From the NCBI RefSeq assembly GCF_000516985.1, contig NW_006917091.1, positions 1 through 64,000 on the forward strand: 64,000 nt of DNA, read 5' to 3'. The first letter of the stretch is position 1. The number at the start of each line of letters is the position of its first letter. The notes beneath the pieces were generated by a model. It did no database searches. It saw only the letters and a list, made by a program, of their open reading frames with translations, and was not told the origin of the DNA. Below, piece after piece: positions 11,690 through 24,900 of the stretch. The translations under genes were made by a program, and so were the position numbers. This DNA comes from Pestalotiopsis fici W106-1. Lineage: Eukaryota > Ascomycota > Sordariomycetes > Amphisphaeriales > Sporocadaceae.

Positions 11690-12880
11690 ATGGATCCAGA
11701 CGCCCCTGCCACCACTCCAGCAGAGGCGTCAGCAGCAGCAACAGAAGCGACAGTCGTGTTTCGGGGAAAGAAGCGAAAGTTATTTAGACAGAAACCAGTC
11801 GAAGACGCCCCAACAACCCAGACGAACGAGCCAGCGGTACAGACGGAACAAGAGAGTCTACCCACCGACGAAACGCCCAAAACAGACGAAGAGGGCCTGT
11901 CCGTCGCAGAGATCATCAGGCAGCGAAATGCACGAAAACATCGATTAAAGGGCGTCGGGTTTGGCGCGGACGATACATCGGCGGCAGTGGCCAACGCTGA
12001 CGATGAACTGAGCCTAATGATACGCGAGGAAGAGCAAAAGGCGATGGATTTGTCCAACGGCGGTGTCAACAGACGCTTCACTGCGCAGACGGGTCTGTCC
12101 AGCGATTTGGTCAATAAGCACATGTATGTCCCCGCCCCTACTGTGAAAACGTCACTACTATACAGCTGCTGATGGAGCAAGGATGGAATTCATAGAATCC
12201 GAAATAACCAAACGAAAGTCAACTGCTACGTCAGATCATGGCAGCAGCACTTTGCCAGCCCCATCATCTGAGGTTGCGACCACCACGACGGACAAGAAAT
12301 CAGAAAATTCGAAACACGTACCTCTTCAGAGTAAATTGCAGGAAATTGATCTGGGCGACGAGGTTCGAAGCAGAAACGAAGCCCTGACGGAACTTGCCAG
12401 GCGCAAGCTTCAAGGAGAGGTCATCGAAGACGAGCAAACAGGCAGGCCCAAGAAAATTCGACTAGGCCGCGATGGTAAGCCATGGAGGCCTCGCAACAGA
12501 AGAACTAGCGACGATATCAAACGCGACCAGCTCGTCGAAGAAATCATGAGGGAAAACAGACGTAAGTCCAATCTTGACGGAGGAGACTTGAACGGGGCGC
12601 TGATGTTCCTACAGTCGATGTGTACGAGACACCAACACCTCCAGCCGCGGCTACACCTGGTGCGGATGACGACGGTGCTGCAGATGATCGTATTGCCGAA
12701 GAGTTCAAGAGAGAGTTTATGGAGGCAATGGCGGAGAGGCAACAGAAAAAGAGGCCCGCTGCTACCGCCAAGAAGGATAGTGAAGACGTCCTCAAAGGCC
12801 CCAAATTGGGTGGCAGTCGCAATTCAAGAGCTGCTATGAGGGACCTGATGTTGAAGAAAGAGAAGGAGAGCAAGAGATGA
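11690..12880 (+). CDS. HCA59/Tls1-family spliceosome-associated protein
   Basis: Three exons (11690-12123, 12182-12561, 12615-12880) give 359 residues. The N-terminal VVFRGKKRKLFRQK, the central LSVAEIIRQRNARKHRLKG and the junction NKHMMEFIESEI match the hepatocellular carcinoma-associated antigen 59 family (human C9orf78, fission yeast Tls1), which acts with the U5 snRNP helicase Brr2 during splicing of particular transcripts. The C-terminus is Lys/Glu-rich and coiled (LMLKKEKESKR). The first intron's acceptor is the AG at 12180-12181; using an earlier AG would bring in a stop. An in-frame-looking ATG at 11531 lies in the likely leader. Nuclear, housekeeping. Confidence 0.88.
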
Positions 12881-13443
12881 TGGCCCAGTATGCAAGGAAA
12901 TCTTGGCTATTGCAGTTTGCGATAGTGAATTGGCACATTTTGTCCATCGACTTGCTTTTGATTTACCACAGCCAAATAGTCGAAAAACACAGTGCTCGGT
13001 CGCATTCTAAATAAGATAAAGTGTGTAAAATTCTCTTTGGAGGCCGAGGTTTGATTGATATTGTCCCGGCCGCAACTCCCCCAGGCTATATTACTGACTG
13101 GGGTGCTCTAAAAGAACTTCCACCTTTATATAAGGTGTTATTATTTAGAAGAGACGTTATTAAACCTCAGGCATACAGCGGCCCACGGGCCAAACGGTAT
13201 TGAAACGCAGTCGGAATCAACGAACTTTTAGAGTCATCGGTGCTTGTATAGCTTATTTACTTTTATAGTGGAGTTGGGCTCATTCTACTCCGTTTCTTTA
13301 GGCCGTTATAATTCATGATTTAATTCTACCTCGTCGGTCCCCCCCTCTGAACTGTTCTTCTGACCCGATACTAATGCAAAGCTTTCCCGACTTGTTATCC
13401 AAACTCAGCACGACTGCTGATCCATTAAGTTTATCGCTACAAT
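12881..13443. other. Convergent intergenic region
   Basis: About 560 bp between the 3' ends of the HCA59-like gene and the FAD monooxygenase. It presumably contains both 3' UTRs; the 60-codon frame at 13021-13203 has no family resemblance. Confidence 0.5.
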
Positions 13444-14827
13444 CTAGACTGCAGGTGTGATCTGATGCACCCAGGGAACTGCGCCCTGGACGACTGTTGG
13501 GTTCGGTCCATATTCCAGGATCAGAGACTTGCTTATCGCGCGAGATGCTACATAATTCAGCAGTATTTTCTGGACAAAGTCCTTGCCCATGATGCGAGCC
13601 ATGAGGTAGTGAGGAGGACTCGACCAGGCCTGCATGCGCGTGGTGTGCGTAGACTGGGCAAACTGGGCCTGGATCTCGCTCTTGCGCGCGGCCTGATAAC
13701 TGGCAAAGATGGAGTGCACAGTCGGCATGTCCAGTTTGCTGTCGTTGGGCGACGCTTGGACACCCTTGTAGATGCCGTTGCACAGGGCCACCAGGTCCTG
13801 CATGCCATTGTTGAAGCCCAGGCCGGCGTTGGGTGTGAACTTGTGACAGGCGTCGCCCACGAGCGCGATGCGGCCGTAGGACCAGTGCTTGAGGATGCCC
13901 TCCTCGAGATTGGACATGCCCGCCGTGATCTTCATGGCGTAGCAGTCCTTGACCTTGAGCTTCTCCGTCACGGGGTACTCGGCGAAACGGGCCGCCATGT
14001 CGTCCACGTCGCGGTCCGAGTAGGAAGCGCGCTCCCGGGTTTTCTGGGGCAGGCGCTCGTAGAGAAAGATCCAGGACCGCTCGACGCCGCCCAGGTACAT
14101 GACGGAGCGGTCGCGATCCTGGGTATCGTAGCCCAAGCCGCTGTCCGGGTGGGGGAAACTGCACCAGAGACACCGGTACTCGCTAGTGTAGGGAACCTCA
14201 GGGTCCCAGTCCGCCTCCCGGCCTCCTGCGACGGCCATTTTCCGCATGATGCGGCGGACTTGGCTGTGCACGCCGTCGGCGCCAATGACAATGTCACCTT
14301 CGTACGAGGTCCCGTCCTCGCAGTGCACCACGGCGCCATTGTCGTCGGAAATGATGTCACTGATTCGTTTTCCTGTGATGATCTTGGATTTTGCTTCTGC
14401 GGAAAGACCATCATGGATGGCGTCTATCAGGTGTGCGCGGTGAAAAGCAATGGGTGCTGTTCCATGGCTATTGAGAACCCGTGTAAGTACATCTTGCTCC
14501 AGCGCATCGATTTTGAATCTAGGGATTTGCTTACTTTTTCCTCATCAGTTGCACAGCTTCCGAGTGTCCAAGTTCATTGCCCCTGACATCGAGAGTCTTG
14601 TTGGATTTGAGTTCGCCGCCCAGGGCCAGAAGCTTGTCGAGAAGACCAAATTGCTCCATGACTCGCAGCGTCGTCGGGGCGAGCACCAGACTGGCCCCAG
14701 AGTCCATGGAAACTGTCTCTCTCCGCTCCAGCACGACGAAATCAATCTTGGCCAAGCTAAGGGCGTGGGCGAGCGAGAGACCAGCTGGTCCTGCACCCAC
14801 GACGATCACCTTGAACGCGGTGGTCAT
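13444..14827 (-). CDS. FAD-dependent monooxygenase (PaxM / salicylate hydroxylase-like)
   Basis: Two exons (14827-14535 and 14467-13444) encode 438 residues. The dinucleotide-binding GAGPAG is at residues 11-16, a DIVIGADGVHS motif follows mid-protein, and the second FAD motif GDACHKFTPNAGLGFNNGMQD-like region is present. That last region, with KFTPNAGLG, is characteristic of the fungal FAD monooxygenases that include indole-diterpene epoxidases and meroterpenoid cyclisation partners. The C-terminal third is hydrophobic in places (ISKSLILEY), also usual for this group. No cluster partners such as a prenyltransferase or terpene cyclase flank it, so the substrate is unknown. An inverted-repeat motif lies about 355 bp upstream of the ATG. 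Confidence 0.85.
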
Positions 14828-16222
14828 GTTGCTGTTTCTTTGATGGAGCTTGTGATGAAAACAGTTCGAACCTGTTTGGATGAGATGTTTGACGCTGTTC
14901 TATGATTTGAAAGGGGAATTGATGAGAATGTCAATAAAGATGAATGCTCTCTACCGGCTGAAGTCGAGATCAAATATACTCGACCTCGACCCGGCGTCGG
15001 GTCCAAGGGCGGGATGCGAACGCAGCTTCATTCCGTGAGCGAGCCTCAGCCACCGGTCGTGTTTGTGTCTTGAGATTGATATTGAGCCATGCGGTCATCT
15101 CTAGAGTCGGTCGAATTGGTGCTGGAATTGCACTACTGATGAACGACCATCCGTTGATCAGGGGTTCCATGACTAGCAAGTCCGCTTATTAAGCGGTAAT
15201 GATCCGCACTTGCGCCGCTTTGGGCTTGTCTTTTCGGCATATGCAGCCAATCAGATCATTTCGTTCTACGTATACTTTAATCATCGTTAGATTTCGCGCT
15301 CTCAGCTGGCCCTGAGGTCGGTATGTCGTGGTGCCGTTCAATCTTCAATCAGAGCTTCATGGTTTTCGACCAGCGGCCCGAATTTTAGACGCGCGTCGAT
15401 TCCATCTCACAGGCTGAAGTCGAGCATACAAATCTTCGTATGCCTCACTCTATCACCAGAGTTGGCCAAGGATAAAGCAAACAGTGGCTGAAGAATTTAG
15501 ACAGTGCTTTTCCGCTTAGTCAGAATGCTGGCGTAAAGTGACTGTTTGGTGGAGCTGAAAATAGCATTCATTGCAGGACAAGAAAATTTAGACCACGGGC
15601 TGCCCGTCGGAGTGGGGTCGCCGGTGTATCGGTATTAGCCAACTACCGAAGTAATTTTGCGTACATGTGGCCTCATTTTGATGGTATATGATTTTCATTT
15701 CTTATATCTTTGTTATAGCAGACTCTATACATCTGATGAGCATTTCAAAACATCCTATAAATGCATTGAAACTCTCCATTCATTGCTCCATCTCGAAAGC
15801 GTGAAGGCAAAGGCGGCAATTGGATTGTAAACACACAATCAGCTTTTTTTGACACTAAGCTGGAATTACCAACGTAATATCCGCTTGCTCTAAATCAATA
15901 TCGTGAGGACGATACATAGTTTCAACTCTCAGTAGTGTCCCATTTGGATGTGATCCTCGCACAGCCACAATTGTATAGCACATGGCAAGTCGTGACACTC
16001 ATATAAGCGCCTTGATTACGGTTCCATTTTTCAAGAGATTGAATACGTACGACCTGTACCCAAAATAAATAGTCAAAATAAAGATGGTGTGCATTTACGA
16101 AAATAATGTATGAAAAAACAGACTTAGTAACTCTTCCCGTTGTGTCGCCCGAAGGGTGGCACACAACACAGCCACGCTGCGGCGCATCAGAATAAGACTG
16201 TTCCATCTATCAGTAAGAAATC
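14828..16222. other. Intergenic, promoter side of the FAD monooxygenase
   Basis: 1.4 kb without a supportable gene. It holds the FAD monooxygenase promoter, the inverted repeat at 15182-15196, and the 3' flank of the ankyrin gene. Confidence 0.5.
15182..15196. promoter_or_regulatory. Perfect-arm inverted repeat, possible Zn2Cys6 site
   Basis: CCGCTT-ATT-AAGCGG is an inverted repeat with 6-bp arms and a 3-bp spacer, 355 bp upstream of the FAD monooxygenase ATG. Inverted CGG/CCG half-sites are the classical target form of dimeric Zn2Cys6 regulators. Binding is inferred from form alone. Confidence 0.4.
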
Positions 16223-18096
16223 TCATTGCCCCCAGTTCTTGATCAGCCCAGCCGTATCAACGTGCCCAGATGCCCTCGCTACAGCCTCGGCCGTCCCAGC
16301 CACCTCGAAAGGTTCTTGTCTCGTTTGAGCCTTAACAGTACGATCTGCACCCATGGACAACAAGACGTTGATAACATCAGTACGGTTATAGCTAGCAGCA
16401 TAGTGCAATGGTGTATAGCCATGTTCGTCTTGGGTATTGATGTCAGCCCCCTTTGCATAAAGCAGAGCTACACAACAGTGGTGTCCCTCCCGGCATATCG
16501 CCTTCAAAGCATCCATAGCATGAGTCTCAGGGAGTTCCAGCTTTGCGTGTGCATCCCACAGTGCGTTGAGAGAAGAGATGCAGCCTTTCTCGGCAGCAAA
16601 TATCAATGGTATCCTTTTGCTGCTGTCCTTTTGATGAAGGTTGGCATTGTGTGAAAGTAAAAGTTTCACAACTTCAGTTCTGCATTGTGCTGAAGTTTTC
16701 TCAATGGCGAAGTGGAGCATGTGGGAACCTTGCCATTCGACGTCTATTTTCGCATCATGCTTCAACAGTGCTTTGGCAACATCAGTGTGACTTTTGTTCA
16801 ACGCAACCCATAATGGTGTGGGAGGCTCGTTAGAAGAGCCAGTTGACAATCCGATATTCGGGTCGGCTCCTTTCTCAAGGAGGAATTTGACCGATTTGAG
16901 GCTGCCAGCTGTTGCAGCAACGTAGAGTGGCGTTGCGCCGAACGGAATCTGTTGCGTACTCGACCGTGAACCAAGGGTGCCGGCTTGCGGTTCATATCTC
17001 ATGTTGATAATCACCTCCCACGGAGTCTTCACCTCACGCAGGACATCTCTCCTGCCCTGGCGCACCAAATGGTGAAGCACCGGCAGGGAATCTTGCTTAG
17101 ACCAATAAAGTCTTTGTGTTAGATCTGCGCCATGTCCCACCAATAGTTTGATGATCATCATCTTCGTCTTCTCTTCTGTCTCCGAATCTTTGGCTAGTGA
17201 TTTCAAAGCCAGCGTCAGCGGTGTCTCACCAGACTTGTCTCGATGATCCACGTTTTTGTCGCCAGATTGGTTAAGAATCTCCTTGACTGCGTTTGGAAGG
17301 TACTTCAATGTGGCGTAGTGTAGCGGCAGACTGTTCTCCATGTCTGCCAAGGGCAGCAAGGATGGTGATGCCTTGACCAGCTTAATCGCCACATTCTCTT
17401 GTCCTTTCTGAACGGCAACATGAAGGGGCGATCTGCCTTTCTTGTCCGTAATCGAGAGAGAGATTTGTCGTTTCTCAATCAACTTGATCGCCACTTTCTC
17501 TTGTCCATTCTCAATGGCAAGATGCAATGGTGTCTGATTGTCAACATTGGTCACATCTGTCTTGACACCGTGTCGCAAAAGCGAATCAAGAAGAAGTAAA
17601 TGTCCCTCCTTCGAAGCAATGTGAATGGCCCGTTCCGCTTTGTTGTTGATTGACTTATTATTCAGCTGATTGAATGATTTTGTAACATATGCGTCGAGCT
17701 CCTTGGTCATCTTGGCCTCCAAAGAAGTCCACACATCAGCATCGAAGGACGGTGGCGATGCTCCATCGGCTTCGGTTGGTTTTCCGGGGGCCTTCTTCCT
17801 GCATAGATTGCATTAGTGACGTTTGCGTAAGATCTCTCGTGGACCACACATACGTTGGATTTACCATGGTGAACTTTACTTCTTTCACAAGTGGGTGGAG
17901 CGTTGCAATGGTCTTCGCCAGATCAGGTCCTCTTTTCACGAAGATGATGATGAAGAAAACCAACAGACATGAAGTTTCGCGGTACGATGATCAATCTTCC
18001 GGTGATAGCTGACTCTGCTTACATCTTGTACTGGAAGTGAGGGGTAAGGTAACACAGAAGACCGCAGAAAGATGGATCTGCGTCTGTATTTGGCAT
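16223..18096 (-). CDS. Ankyrin-repeat protein
   Basis: Three exons (18096-18023, 17931-17854, 17798-16223) give 575 residues. The start MPNTDADPSFCGLL is followed by a short region (PDLAKTIATLHPLVKEVKF) and then a long series of ankyrin repeats from about residue 90 to the end. Typical consensus pieces are TPLHLAIENGQEKVAIKLI, SPLHVAVQKGQENVAIKLV, TPLYVAATAGSLKSVKFLL and TPLHYAASYNRTDVINVLL. No enzymatic domain or membrane segment is visible. The introns were set by phase; the intron-2 sequence contains a good branch site (CTAAT). Most likely a protein-protein interaction scaffold. It lies beside, and on the same strand as, another ankyrin-containing gene (GDE1 type), which may reflect chance or an old duplication of repeat units. 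Confidence 0.8.
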
Positions 18097-18600
18097 GAGG
18101 GAAGAGGCCGGCTGTCACGTGTTATGCATGTGTGGCAGTGCGGCAGAACTTGGAAGATATCGTGAGATTCTTAAGAGCTTTATTTCTTCGGCTCTAAGAG
18201 AAAAGAAAAAACGGCCCTCCATATCTGCGGCACAAGTCATACATGCTTCGAACTTGAGCCTGGCATCATGTACTTATCACCGCTGATACATTTCAAATTT
18301 CGCTCCTGCAATGTACCTAAGCAACGGACCCAGAAATCTTGCACAATATGGAGTTGGAGCGAGCATAAAACTTGGAGCCATGGTGGAGCAGTTCATGCGA
18401 CGCTGATATTTGCCATGACAATATCCGGCTATTGCGGAGGTTGAGCTTTGCCTAGACTACCCTGAAATTTCTCTCCAGGTACAAGGATCCGGCATCATTA
18501 CCGTCAGATCCTGTTTTCCCGTGTCACCCATGGATAAGGACTATCATGCAGTCAGAGCCTCTTCAATTGCAGCCGAAAATATCCGACTCTTCGGAACCTT
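18097..18600. other. Intergenic
   Basis: About 500 bp between the ankyrin gene start and the 3' end of the GDE1-type gene. The open frames here are partly antisense to GDE1 exons. No feature seen. Confidence 0.5.
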
Positions 18601-21600
18601 TCACTTCATACTACGGAGGGTACTAGAGATGAGGCGAATATTGTTCACAATGAGCATGTCTATGCCCTCGGCCGCTTGTTTCTATAATCAAGAGTCAGTA
18701 AGCAGCAAAACCAAGGGACGGAGCAGCACAGCATTTAAGAGAAAGTATAGCCAACATACCTCGGCAAAGCTTGGAATATCATTCAACGACCCATACGAAC
18801 CACAGACCAGACCTTGGTCGCGCACATGCTTGATCAGCTTGGGCGCCGCGACAAAGGGCTCAGCTGCCATGACGATACCCTGGATCCCCCACTGGCGCGC
18901 GAACCGCATGGCGTGCTGGAGCGAAATGGCGCGCAGGTCGCCGGCCGGCCCGCTGACCATGGAGTCGTTGAGAAACACCACGGGATAGATTTTCTGCTTG
19001 GTGCGGAGCAAGATGCACACCTCGGGGTTGAAGCAGGTGAAGAAGATGGAGCGGTTGCCGGCGAGCTCAAAGATGACATCGAGCGTCGTGTCTAGGTATT
19101 CGTTCATCTCGGTCCAGTAAGGTTCCATTTCCCAGTAGGGGCACTCCCAAAGCATGGGATACTCTAAATCGACGTCATTAGAAGTGGTCTTGTGTGCAGT
19201 AGCGGGCTTCACTCACTCAATTCAATGTCGAAATGTACATCGTCTGGGAACTTTTGGAAGAGCTCCCGGAGAGTCGTAAAGGCGTCGTGGATGCATTCGC
19301 CGCGAATATTTCCCTTGTTGTGGTTCCTGGCATATTCCACAGTATGCTTCATGCGCTCCGCCATGGCTTTGCGGGGATGGTCGGGATGCGCACACAAGGA
19401 CCTCGAGCGCTGTCGGTGGAGTTCCTTCGGTCGGGCTCTCTCATCCCACGGCAACCGGCCCCCTGGGTGGTCATGCGTAGAATTGCTCTGCGACTCGCTA
19501 ATGGCCATCCACTAGATCCTGTCAGTTACAGGTTCATTGAGATCTCTTGTGGCCCATGTTGATCTAGACTTACTTGTTTGAATGTCATTGCGTGAATGGG
19601 AATGTCTAGGCCCGTCTCCGAAACTTGCCAGTCGTGGTAGATGACAGGGACATGGTCGCGTGTGATCTGAACGTCAAATTCTATGAGGTCGGCTCCCTGG
19701 TCAAGGGAACTCTGAAGAGACTGAATGGTATGCTCTCCCAGCTGCATTCGGCCAAGCCCAGTCATATTCCATCCCAAGCCTCGATGACCCACGACTTGAG
19801 TTTGGTTCGATTGGCACATTTTTTGTAAAGGTCTTTCTCGGCCGGAAACCTTGTATGGAAAACAGACAAGGTGCGTAAAGGTAATAGCTCCGGCATATTC
19901 GCCCTCGGGAGAGTTCAGTGCAACCGTGCTTTCGCGTTTCAAGCTCTGTCGACCAGGACGGAACCAGCCCTTGAGGTGGCTCAGCATGACAATGCCCGCA
20001 GCCAGCATTTGCTTGCTTGCTCGAGTATCGTCTGCATACTCATAAAGCTTGAATCTCAGCTTCATATTGTCAGAGTCTGTGGTGGTAAACCGCCATGTCG
20101 TCTCGGTAATATCTCCCACGAAAGGAAGGCTGAGTATATATGGCTGCTCGTGACATTGTGTCGCTGACAATTCCAGAAACACTCCACCTGTGCCATTCTG
20201 CATGGCTGAATCTATAATGAATGGGTCCATGTCTAGGATTTTCTCGCCAGACGAGGTATCGAATGAGCCTAAATTGACATAAACTGTAGTGAGGTGGTCA
20301 AGGTCTCCCTGCGAAGTTGATTCCTGGTAATCCAGTGTCGGCCGTTGTCTCGTGAATGATTTGTTGGCAGAAGCTTCCTGGATGCTTGGTGTCAAAGGAC
20401 TGCTCAGGTCTAGTGAGAACTGTGGCTTTAGAGCTTCGACTATAGTCATGTGCGCTCGGTACGATGCATGTTCTACAGCTGTCCAGCCGCGATGATCTCG
20501 AATTTCTTTATCCGCGCCTGCATAAAGAAGAAGCTCAGCTATTTCATGATGACCACGCACAGATGCTACTAGCAAAGGTGAACGTCCGTAGGAATCTTCT
20601 GTGCGGTCAATATGCAAACCTTCTGAAATGTCGAGCAGTGCGCGAATCATGTCAGCATCACCACCATCAGCGGCGGCATACAATGGCGTGCGGCCCTGGT
20701 TATCTTGGACATTAATACCTTTGCCACATGTCAAGAGACATGCCACTACGTCTGCAGATTTTGCTTGGATGGAGATGTGCAGCAATGCACCAGCCATTTC
20801 TTCAGACAGCGCGAGGCTTACGCTTTCCAATGAGAGGAGTGATTTCATCACAGATACATGGCCATGGGCTGCAGCCAAATGAAGCGGTGTCAAACCAGAC
20901 TTGTCCGGCTGCAAGACTGCCGAGGGCTCCATAAACCTGACAAGCTGCTTGCACAATCTGGACCAACCATACTCTGCGGCATAGTGAAGAGGAGTGCGAA
21001 GCCTCCAATCTTTGACGAGCAGCATGTGGTGCTGGTAAGGAGACAGTTCGCGGAAAATCTCCACAAGAGTCCCGATTGCACTCAATGAGGGCTGAGATCG
21101 TGAGAATTGGATCACGAGTTGGTGCAGGGCGTCCTGGTGGCCACAGGACAAGTCTTCAAGCGGAGCAGTGATCTCTTCCAGTAGAGACCTGATGCACATG
21201 ACGGCCCGGTAATTGATCGCAACTTGCAAAACCGAATACAGCATAGCCTGATTCTCCATGTAGGAGACTGGAGAAGCAAGCGCAACCATCAACGATGCGG
21301 GATCATCGTCCCTAATGCAGCGATGGACTACATCGCTTGTGCAGCCGAGCGCAATTGGGCTTACTCGCCGCAACAATAGCGACTGGGTGTCGGAAGAAAC
21401 TGCAATAGACGCTTGTGCGCAACGCGACAAGTCTAGTAGGCCTCTCAGGCGTTCGGCGGTGCTGTGCCACGGTCTCGCAATGAGGGTGGCTGGAAAGTCC
21501 AGGCTGCCCGCTGTGCCCAGGCCAGTAAACTTTGCATACTTGGCCAACAATCTCTGAACAGCATCTTGATTGAGCTTTGCAAATGATTCGAGCTGCGAGA

Positions 21601-21996
21601 TGAAGCTCAAAACCTCACATAGGCATTCACCAAGGTCACGTAACTCGGTTGTCGCAACGTGCGTCAGCACGTCTAGACCAGGAGAAATGGAGGGCAAGGA
21701 GAACCGCGACAAGATCGCATCGGCCCAATCATTCAAATGTTCAACCTGGCTTTGGAGGAAGCAATCGACCTTGCCAATTTCCTTGGAAAGATGTGCCTCA
21801 AAGCCTGGGTTGCAAAGTAGTCGTCAGTGAGCTCGATGACGGGGATGGATGTCGGTCTGGTAGCCTTACCGTCCCAAACAGGTTGACTGCGCAGACTGGG
21901 ATGCTGTTTTACAGTTTGCTTGATACCATTGTAGTTGATGTAGGCTTCTTTCCATTGAGGGTGCTGACGTAGCTGGAAGTTGCAGCCGAATTTCAT
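18601..21996 (-). CDS. GDE1: SPX-ankyrin-GDPD glycerophosphodiester phosphodiesterase
   Basis: Five exons (21996-21870, 21804-19574, 19511-19217, 19163-18760, 18681-18601) join to 1045 residues. An N-terminal SPX domain begins MKFGCNFQLRQHPQW and includes FEAHLSKEIGKVDCFLQSQ. A central block of ankyrin repeats runs roughly residues 290-480. The C-terminal GDPD domain has the expected HRGLGWN, EFDVQ, YHDW and DIELKYPM motifs and ends with GIDMLIVNNIRLIS. This is the architecture of yeast Gde1, which hydrolyses glycerophosphocholine to glycerol-3-phosphate and choline in the cytosol; SPX domains sense inositol pyrophosphates and phosphate status. All catalytic motifs look intact. Regulation by phosphate supply is likely from the family, not from a motif seen here. 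Confidence 0.93.
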
Positions 21997-24900
21997 TCTG
22001 TTGCGCTGATGTTCGTTCCTGGTTGTCTGGTTGCGCCGTGAGAAGAAGAGGTGTCTGCTCCTGGAGAGCTGTGGGCTAGGCCAATATATTCATGTATGTC
22101 TGGCAATACCTTATCCTTGCCCCAACGGACACCTTGTGCAAAAGACGGGTGGCAACAAGACAAACCAAGGCGCGTTTGCTTTTCTTATTGATTACCTGAA
22201 TGGCTTGGCCTTGCTTGCCTCGCTAGAGCTTATCTCCTTCATGACTCCTTACCGCCAATCACCATCTTGGTGGCACGGACTAAAAACTGGAGCTGATAGA
22301 TCTTCATAGATAAGAACCACGTCAAACAATCTGTAATGGACAAGACATGAGCGCAAACAAGACTCATCATTTGTGCTCAGTCGTACAGATGAACGACTAC
22401 AGTGGACGTGTTGGATGAGCTTGTATTCACCACTTTGACTCATTGATCAACTTGTCGTTACCCGAGACAAATGCAGACACAGTCAAGGTTTCGGTGGAGT
22501 TGGTGGCTCAGAAATGGCCGAAGAAGAAACCTTTTCCCCCCTTGTCACTGTCTTGACTTTCTGGATAGGACATCAAATTCCCGGCTATCTGATGCGCAGA
22601 ATGTTGGCAAGATTATCGAGGGGGCGGTATTCTCATATGCTGCCTTGGCGTCCGAAATGTAATGGCATGAGCGGCGGGCAGTCCTTTTTCCACACTGCAG
22701 GCCTCATTGACTGCAATTTAGTCGACGTCTCAAGAAGACCATGTTTCTTGGTGCACAGAATAGCTGCGTCGCATGACTTTTTTCTTCTTTGCTTTTTCCC
22801 GCAGTGTCGATCTCACGGGGCTCGTGGAGTGGTTGTCACATCTCTCTGCTGTGCAACGCGACAATGCACACCGATGCAGCCTCCGCTCATCCTCGCAACT
22901 CAGTGAAAGATGACATACCATGACTGCTGACTGCTGACTGTGCCGGATTCCGCGTTGCTGTTTTCGGTGTTTGAACCCCGGAGGCGTCAACCGCAACCGC
23001 GTGGCTGCATTGACAAGTCCGTCGTACAACCGCTAGTTGCATGGCCCGGTGTTTGCTACCTGCTACTCCGGAAAATCTCGATAATAATTCCGGCTTCACG
23101 CTTGTTCAGTCGTCGTCACTTTGACGCAGCAAAGATGCATTGATCAATTGCTGGGTACTAAGAGTTGTGCGTTGTGCCGCCCGCTACATGCTGATCCAAG
23201 CAGTGTTTTTCGTCTGAAGCAACAACTCCACACCAATGGGTTAGTCACAATCTCCTCTTAATTTGATCGTCGGGGCTTTAAGTAAAATATACGAAGAAGC
23301 AGTGACCAAAGTTCAAGGTTATTCTTCTGCCAAGATGCGAAATGTACCTACTGGCGAAATAAATGATCAGTGTGCTCTTGCGAAAATCTCTTTCTCATTT
23401 GCAGGCGACAAGAGCCAAGATCATGTTATTAATTCTCATCAAATCATACGGGAAAGAAGATTGGTGGGGCTGTCGTATGTAAAGAGATCAATGCAATTGC
23501 CCAAGTGTGGTCTAGAACGATAAATCTTCTACCTAAAGGCATTGGGCGGATCTCAGCGGAGCATTAGCCTAAATCCGCTAAATCGTGGGAGAAAAATGGA
23601 GGGGGTTCCAGTAAAGCTCCAGGCGACTCCAGAAGCCCCAGAAGCTCCAGTGCATCGCAATCAACCCCCACTAATATATTATGGTGCCTAACCTTAAGTA
23701 ATTGGGGGGAGTCTGGGAATGCCGTTCGCTTATGGACAAAGATCAAATCAGGACAAACTACCCGCGGTCGTGAGACAGCACCAATAAAAGACCCGACCTT
23801 GGAAAATGTACTCGGTCCTGTAGTCCTAGACACGCAAAGGTAATATACACCATACATCTCCCGAACATAAGGTTGGGAGTTGAGGTGTGAATGCCATTTA
23901 CCTTACTTGAGCCTCATGACGTTGAAATCCAAATCGCCGGGTCTTTTTGCTCGTGTTATTAAGCAATACCAAGCACTGTTGAGTATCAATGATTTTCCTT
24001 GGTATTCCAGGGAGATGGTCGATCAAAGTCTGCTCCATTGTACGTTTGCAAGTGGTCATCGAATCAAACCAAAAAGCCAAGGACAGAGCATGTCCACAGA
24101 GAAGAGAGGAAAAGAAAAACGCTATGGCCGGTTTTTCTCGTCTGATTTAATTCGACACGGTTACGCCGTCTTGGCGAAACCGCCCCTTTACCACCACCTT
24201 CCGACTGTGCGAGAAATGTCATCGAATCTGGAAAATTGTTGTGACGTGAATAGACCATTAGATGGGATGGCATGGCATGTGTGATAAGCGCACGTCATTC
24301 ATCCTGTTGCTTTTTTCTTCTTCTTATCATGGAAATGCGGCACATTGGCCACATGCGATCAAGACACTGGATGGAGCATCATCCTCATTTCTCTTTCATC
24401 GCACCCATACACCTGAATCATAGACGCGACACCGAACAGAGAAGAAGAAAATCGACCTCTCGGGGATATTTTGTAACATCTCGCAACATCACATTTATGA
24501 GCGGCTGGTGATGCAACAGCCTAACCTAGGATATTATTTTGAGGCCGATTTGGGGATCGTTCCTTGTTGCTGCTATTTTCAAAATGCCTGCTTGTCTTCC
24601 CATGAAGATCTGCGGCTCTGCGCCCGGTCAATTATCAACGCACAAATCGCAAAAAGAGCGGCAGCGCAAAACCTGCCCACCTCCCGTTCGTCGTTTCTTG
24701 CCAGCCCAAACGTCCCAACAATGCCAGCAATCAAGACTCAATGCCATCGTGATCCACGCAGAGTCCGAACAGAGGTCTGGTCGGTTCGCGCTGCTGTAAG
24801 ACCCACTAAAGTCGTACGCAGCAAGTCTCCACATAATTCTTCGCGCTGAGCCTCACGATACCCTGTCAACAAGGGATACCCAATGGTCTGTCACCAAAAA

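Noticed and set aside
13021..13203. 60-codon plus-strand gene after the HCA59-like gene
   Set aside because: Short, in a 3' flank, begins with a GTG and shows no family resemblance.
13465..14586. Long plus-strand frame (373 codons) antisense to the FAD monooxygenase
   Set aside because: Its residue order is Ala/Arg/Val-rich with no family motif, and it covers the complementary strand of a clear enzyme; it is a GC-bias shadow.
22971..22992. Possible tRNA T-arm (GTTTGAACCCC)
   Set aside because: No acceptor stem, D-arm or anticodon arm can be drawn around it; no tRNA or rRNA gene was recognised in the window.
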